From NCBI GenBank assembly GCA_001630475.1, contig KV419412.1, positions 483,876 to 547,875 of the forward strand: 64,000 bases of DNA, written 5' to 3'. The notes beneath the pieces were generated by a model, which ran no database searches, was not told the DNA's origin, and saw only the letters and a list, made by a program, of their open reading frames with translations. Position numbers and translations under genes: made by a program. Source of the DNA: Sistotremastrum niveocremeum HHB9708. Its lineage: Eukaryota; Basidiomycota; Agaricomycetes; Sistotremastrales; Sistotremastraceae. Below, in pieces: positions 59,301 through 64,000 of this stretch; position 1 is the first letter of the stretch, and each line of letters opens with the position of its first letter.

Positions 59301-59588
59301 GCGCTCCAAGCCAGACGATCCCTGAGAGGCCGACCTTCGGCAGGTTGATCATCTACATTAGTTGATCAGCTGCGTCATTGAGATTCAGGACTAAAAGGCC
59401 TTACTCTTGAGCGCATCGGTTTTCAAAGTCTCGAGCATCGTGCTGTGCTCTTTCAGAGTCTTCCCCTGTTCTGCCATCATTTTGTTCTGCTCTCGCATCA
59501 ACTCGAGCATTTGCCCGAACATGGGCGTCAATCCGCTCGACGTGGCAACGGGAGCATCTTGTGGTACGGCTGGCTCTGGATCGGCCAT
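56377..59588 (-). CDS. DUF6535 membrane protein, copy 5
   Basis: It looks intact but is the most divergent full copy. The start at 59588 gives MADPEPAVPQDAPVATSSGL, then QNKMMAEQGKTLKEHSTMLE. The membrane domain has IAIFLTVVTAFIIPVIQAFS, LIALFYYLALIVSV, VLCVLGMQWAGRLLAVPYGK and GVLFWTLLLSIGFFIIGLLI. First module: SLLRSLLRNRYISWDGIKDI, DFLGSLIPSLPLTFTVPQSL, SDTLIYFLDHGGFEALSSL. Second module: LALILPYLPSDFTVPQEFDL and SDTLIQYLDHGALGTLSDQ, in an exon starting near 57240 that matches copy 1 better than copies 2-4. A GAAAA simple repeat codes the basic KRKEKKQ before GDMEMALRVPSGL. The stop is at 56377. The short linker (about 65 residues) has none of the Pro/Ser-rich insert seen in copies 2-4. 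Confidence 0.85.
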
Positions 59589-59741
59589 AGCCACCAAAGA
59601 GCGAAGGTATCGAAGTTGTAGGAATGGAGAGAGCTGGGTCGAAAGGGTGAGCCTGTTGGGGAGATGGGAGAGAGGAAGAGGAATGAGGGTGTGGGAGAAC
59701 TGAGTCGTGCCCACACTGAGGCCACCTGTCAGTGCCTTGAC

Positions 59742-59800
59742 ATAGCCTCTCGAGCGTCTGGTCAGAAGATTAGCCAATCGAAATATTTCATAGTTGATTA
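59742..59800 (-). promoter_or_regulatory. Conserved upstream block with CCAAT box, copy 5
   Basis: CCAAT at 59774-59778, 190 bp upstream of the ATG, in GATTAGCCAATCGAAATATT, with CTTGACATAGCCTCTCGAG before it. Confidence 0.55.
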
Positions 59801-61819
59801 AACACGTACGATTGGGTCTCGTCGTACAGCGAGGTCCAGAAATCAAAAGACATGTATCGAAGTTCTGCAGGTTGAGGGTGGGTTCGTATCGTGTCTCAGG
59901 TGTCATGGATGTCTCAAGGTCAAATCGACGCCACCGATGAGGAATGGGGTGATTAGAAATATATGGAAGGCACTCGAGGCAGTCGATGAGGTATTTGGAT
60001 GCTTCGGAGAACTCAGAATGACAAGTGGACGATAGACGAGCTCGCTGCGACGCTGGCAGGAGTGGTTGGAACTCGTGGCATTGGTTCATGGCATTGAGAT
60101 TAGGACTGGGATAGTCGAGAATGCTAATGCGAAACAGCAGTGGAATGTTGACAAATCTGAGAAGCTGCAACGTCGTCCAGAGGTGCGATGAAAAGCTGGT
60201 TGCGCTGAGCTCATCGTTGATTGAAGAGAGCTCGCCGGCGCTTACCGAACTCTGACTTTCTGCTTTCTTCGCCCATCGATGAGGCATGCTTGTATCTTTC
60301 AGCTCAAAGATATCAACCACAGTACTCAAACAAAATCTCTGGTAATAAGATTTGGACTTTGTGTGCCCGATGCCTTCAAGGAATTTGCTTCAATTTTCTC
60401 AGCCACCGCGATGCGCATGCGCTTCAGTCTTGGTCTCTTCGTCATGTTCTCATCATCGAAATTCAGGCCGTTATATATCGAAATCCATGCCATTATATTC
60501 CGGACACTATACTGTCAGTGCAAGATCGTCATTATGAATTTGTTCCTCCAAATGACCAATCCGAATCTTGACATCCACCAACTGAAGCGTCCTGGCATTG
60601 CTACGCACGAGCAAGTCCATCGTCAAATTGCGAAGGTGCGTCTCCACTGTTCTCATATTCGGGGCCACCGTAGCTGACTGCTTAGTTATAGGCAGGTCAT
60701 TCACCGGAGTAGACATTTATCTTACTCGCAGCGTCTAATTGTCGAAAGCTCCGTCGCAGCCAAAATCTCTCCGTCTACCTCATGCATCTCTCTTCTGAGT
60801 TTACCTGCAAGTTTATGTCCATGTTCCCACTCGCTTATATTCGTCCATAAGTTCTCACTGAAAGTGATTGATTGTTCCATCCGATCGACCAACATTTTCA
60901 ACCTAGGTCTTTCGTCGAGAAGTCTGTTCTTTCGAAGGACAAGGTAAACCTGCTGGCGCCAGTCAAAAGACCATCTCTCATGAAGGCTCCGAAATGAGAT
61001 TTGCTTTCTTTGTTTCATCAATATCGTCAGAACGCCACACACCGAACATCTCCAGCCGTTAGACTAATTAACATGCCCGGATACCTCCTACAAATCGGCT
61101 AGCCAATTTTATCGGCCGTCCCCCGTTGCTCAAGGCGATTCTAATTTCAAACGAATCGCAAAAATTCTCACGACAATATGGGCTTCATTGCGTGCTTTCT
61201 CGTTCACCTCCTCGTCACTCCCGTGTTGTTGACTCACATGTTCAAGTCTCGTTGTACTACTCTGGTTCTGCTTCCTTATCTGAATCCTTTCTTTGGGTTG
61301 TTGATCTGATTTAAATCACTTTCCTGATCCCCGATTTTTCAGGAGTGGCATCTAGATTCTAGATATGGAGTCATTGCACTGTTCGTATGTCTCAGACAAG
61401 TGGCTTGACGGGGCTTTGGTTTTTAATCCTGGAATTTCAGCGCCATGGTGATTTAAATGTCTTCTCAAGAGTACCAGTCCTTGACTCGAACCCCATCTGG
61501 TTCAGATGCTGGTACACTGCATTTCACTCATGAAACAACTGTTGTCAAACTTGAGGATCCGAGTTCAAGCTCAAGATCCAATCTCCCGTAGACTGAGTCG
61601 GCAGACTCGGTTATTCCTATGACCTGAAGACACTGCGAGCGAGAGAACTGCTCGAGACTGCGAAAAATGTGACGACGCGCTGTGACAGACGAGAGCCTTG
61701 CTTCCGTCTGTAAGCTACTAGTAGTTCTGTAGCTGTATTCGCCAGTGTAATTACAGGATGTACACAATACAGGACGACAGGGGGGTCTGATATACATAAG
61801 TATACCGGAACTACTAGAG
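59801..61819. other. Intergenic between copies 5 and 6, possible small gene
   Basis: It holds the TAAGCGCC motif at 60237-60244. On the minus strand about 61042-60510 there are two adjoining open frames: a charged, helical one (LLDERPRLKMLVDRMEQSIT; LAGKLRREMHEVDGEILAAT) and a second (TVETHLRNLTMDLLVRSNAR). They might be exons of a small coiled-coil protein, but no family or clear start was found. Confidence 0.35.
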
Positions 61820-64000
61820 TCATACATTCCAAGGATCCTCAATTATGCTCGGCGGTCGCAAAGCCATCTCCACATCACCGCCCGAACTCGTCATCTGGGC
61901 TTTTTGCTTCCCTCTCCACATCTCCCTTATCCATTGACCGAATACATGCCATTTCCCATGACGCGGTAATTCTTCAGTGTCTACTGTCTTCGCTTTGGCT
62001 GGGGCTGGGAGACTAGTGCTCTTCGTCACAAGATCAACACTAGAAGCCTCTTGGATTGTGACTTTCATGAAACAGTGTCAGTATAACTTCGAAAATGAAT
62101 GTTAACGGAGACATCAGTACGCACCTGCACGAGGGGCATCAAGCTTGTCTAAGAGTTCCAATGCACGATCACGCGTATGATCGTCAGTTCGGTGATCCCG
62201 ACTCCACCACGCAAAAACATCATCGTAAGGATCCCTACAGAGGTTCAGGAAACGTCGGACAGAGTCGACATCAGATGATGTCTCAATAGCTCCCCGATCC
62301 AGGTAGTGCATCAAGGTATCTGAATTTTTGCGCCAGGTTTGCTTATTAAGATCATTTTGCATGAAGAGTGTGAGGGTCTGAGAGAGATCAAAATCTGGAG
62401 GAACAATGTAGTCTGGAGGGAGGAATGGAATGAGGGCCGCAAGGAATGCAAGAACTGGAAGGTCTCCGTCAGATCGTGCTATCGGCGGAATGTTGGCGAG
62501 CATAGCCGGAGCAGCGCCTATGCATTCTAGCTCGTTTACTTCTATGATTACGCGGATGAGAGACGAGATTCGCTGCCCTGAGAAGTGTGGATTTTGAAGG
62601 ACAAGCCTCAGAAGGGGAACACGATCGAATTGCGACAGAAAGACTTTGATCTCAGCTTGTCTGCCTTCACGGGAGAAATAGTCACATTCTATGACAGCTT
62701 TAATGAAATTCTTCTCTAGATCTTCTGAGGCCCTGTTATGTTGATATGACTGAAGATCATCGAGGAGATTCCGAAGTTCTTCGGGAGACGGTGGCGGGAG
62801 AGCTAGTAAAACACGTCACGAATGAAATAGACGCTCAGGGAAAGTACTGTACGTACCAACGAGACCTCGATGTGGCTCCAGATAGAATTTGGCGCGGTCT
62901 CGCCTATTCATGCTTTGGGGGGTGCCATCAGAAGATAGCGTGAGGCAGAGTTGGAAGAAGTCGTGAGCCGGCCAAAGGGAGGAGAGTCCTTCGAAGCCGC
63001 CGTGATCGAGGAAATAAATCAGTGTGTCACTGTAATGCAACAGTGAGATCCGAATCGTTGAGCGATAGTGGAGGAAAAGACTGAGAGTAGGGGCAAGATC
63101 GAATGATTGGGGGACAGTGAACGTCGAGGGCAGAGACGGAATGAGAGAACCAAGGAAATCAATCACAAGCAGATCCCATCCCAGGGATTTCACGCCAGGG
63201 AGGACGGACAAGAACGAGGCCAATTCTTCCAATACAGCGACTTCCTTTCCTCTTGTGGTCAACCCAATGATGTCTTTGATGACACCCCACGCGCAGATCT
63301 GATTCCGGAGCAGAGATCGGAGAAGAGAAGCTCGATCACCGCGTGAAAGAATGCGGGTAACGTCATCCGGTCTGCCATCGGGTCTGCCATCGTGGAGGAG
63401 AGATATGCACTCTTCGACAGCTGAGCAGAAGACATCTCTTCGGTCTCCCAATTTCCCCTTTTGGTCGAATGAAGAGAGAACGAGTGCGACACTTTCCTCG
63501 TACGAGTCACCCCATGGAGATCCCCGCAGATCTCTGTTGTGTGGATCGAATGATTTGAAGAAAACCCATGCAGAGAAGAATTGTCGATGAGATTCGTGTG
63601 ATCCTCGAGCCAGATCATTGCATTGATCTCTACACCAGCGAGTGATTGCGTTTCCTTCAAGATCCCATCTCCATCTCTCATACTCGTTTCTCCATCCGCT
63701 CCATTGTCTGCAATAGACCAACTGCTTGTTCACTGTCTCCTTCACCCGAAATGAAGTGTCTGTTGCCAAGAATCGCTCTCGCACTGCCAAGAAGATTAGC
63801 AGCAGCTCTCCACCGCTCTTGCACCATTCTCCAATCTCAAACGACGGTACTGCCCTCTCCAACACTTCGGTGTCGTTCGTGTTGATGACTAGACGCGCGT
63901 ACGCTTTGAGCGCCTGCACTGTCTCCCTGTCGTCTTCGTTTTCCTGCATCAAAATCTCGATCGGTGTGTACTCTTTCTTCTTCCTCTCATCCTCATCCTG
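61820..64000 (-). CDS. DUF6535 membrane protein, copy 6 (cut by window edge)
   Basis: Only the cytosolic half lies inside the window; the start and membrane segments are beyond 64000. The frame is open from the edge through EILMQENEDDRETVQALKAY, both modules (DFLGSLIPSLPSTFTVPQSF with SDTLIYFLDHGGFEGLSSL; LAALIPFLPPDYIVPPDFDL with SDTLMHYLDRGAIETSSD) and the tail MTSSGGDVEMALRPPSIIED, stopping at 61820. An in-frame 12-bp tandem duplication gives DGRPDGRPDD near 63370, where other copies have a single DGRSDD. The tail is longer beyond the DVEM motif than in the other copies. No break is visible. Confidence 0.8.

Noticed and set aside
59589-60329. In-frame extension of copy 5 upstream of its ATG
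   Set aside because: The frame stays open for about 250 codons but is not conserved in the upstream regions of copies 1, 2 and 4, where indels break the frame. The MADPEP start matches copies 1 and 2.
1-64000. CRISPR arrays, bacterial operons, rRNA genes
   Set aside because: No regularly spaced repeats of that kind; intron structure shows eukaryotic nuclear DNA.

Overview
This window reads as nuclear DNA of a filamentous basidiomycete, most likely an Agaricomycete. Genes have many short introns (about 45-60 bp, GT..AG). The protein families are typical of that class: Zn2Cys6 regulators, an MFS sugar transporter, DUF1479, and a tandem family of DUF6535 membrane proteins. The species cannot be named from the sequence.

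Region 1 (1-11300) is a transposon nest. A LINE-type retrotransposon on the minus strand carries a Tc1/mariner-like element (3165-9167), inserted with a TA duplication right after its reverse-transcriptase ADD motif. That element's multi-exon transposase gene is itself split by two hAT-type insertions (4414-6600 and 8421-8719), each with a perfect 8-bp target duplication. A third hAT MITE (10803-11102), almost identical to the second, lies in the LINE's RNase H-like region. The 2.2-kb hAT carries what looks like a captured intron-containing host gene and a tRNA-derived SINE-like insert.

Region 2 (12268-32490) is ordinary gene space. In order it holds a Zn2Cys6 regulator, a small secreted cysteine-rich protein, an MFS sugar transporter, an Old Yellow Enzyme, two unrecognised genes, a DUF1479 oxygenase-like protein, an aldo/keto reductase and a second Zn2Cys6 regulator. 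The mix of transporter, redox enzymes and regulators would suit a small catabolic or detoxification neighbourhood, but that is inference.

Region 3 (32700-35600) is a second nest of probable non-autonomous hAT elements, three levels deep.

Region 4 (36227-64000) is a same-strand tandem array of six DUF6535 genes. The first copy is a pseudogene, the fourth is cut short by a hAT insertion, and the sixth runs off the window edge. Each intact copy has a coiled-coil-like N-terminus, four membrane segments, a variable linker, a large helical cytosolic part containing two copies of one module of about 140 residues, and a conserved D-[VIM]-E-M tail. Conserved upstream blocks recur at fixed spacing, including an orphan pair where a copy seems to have been lost. 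The function of the family is not known; this array is the most interesting feature of the window.
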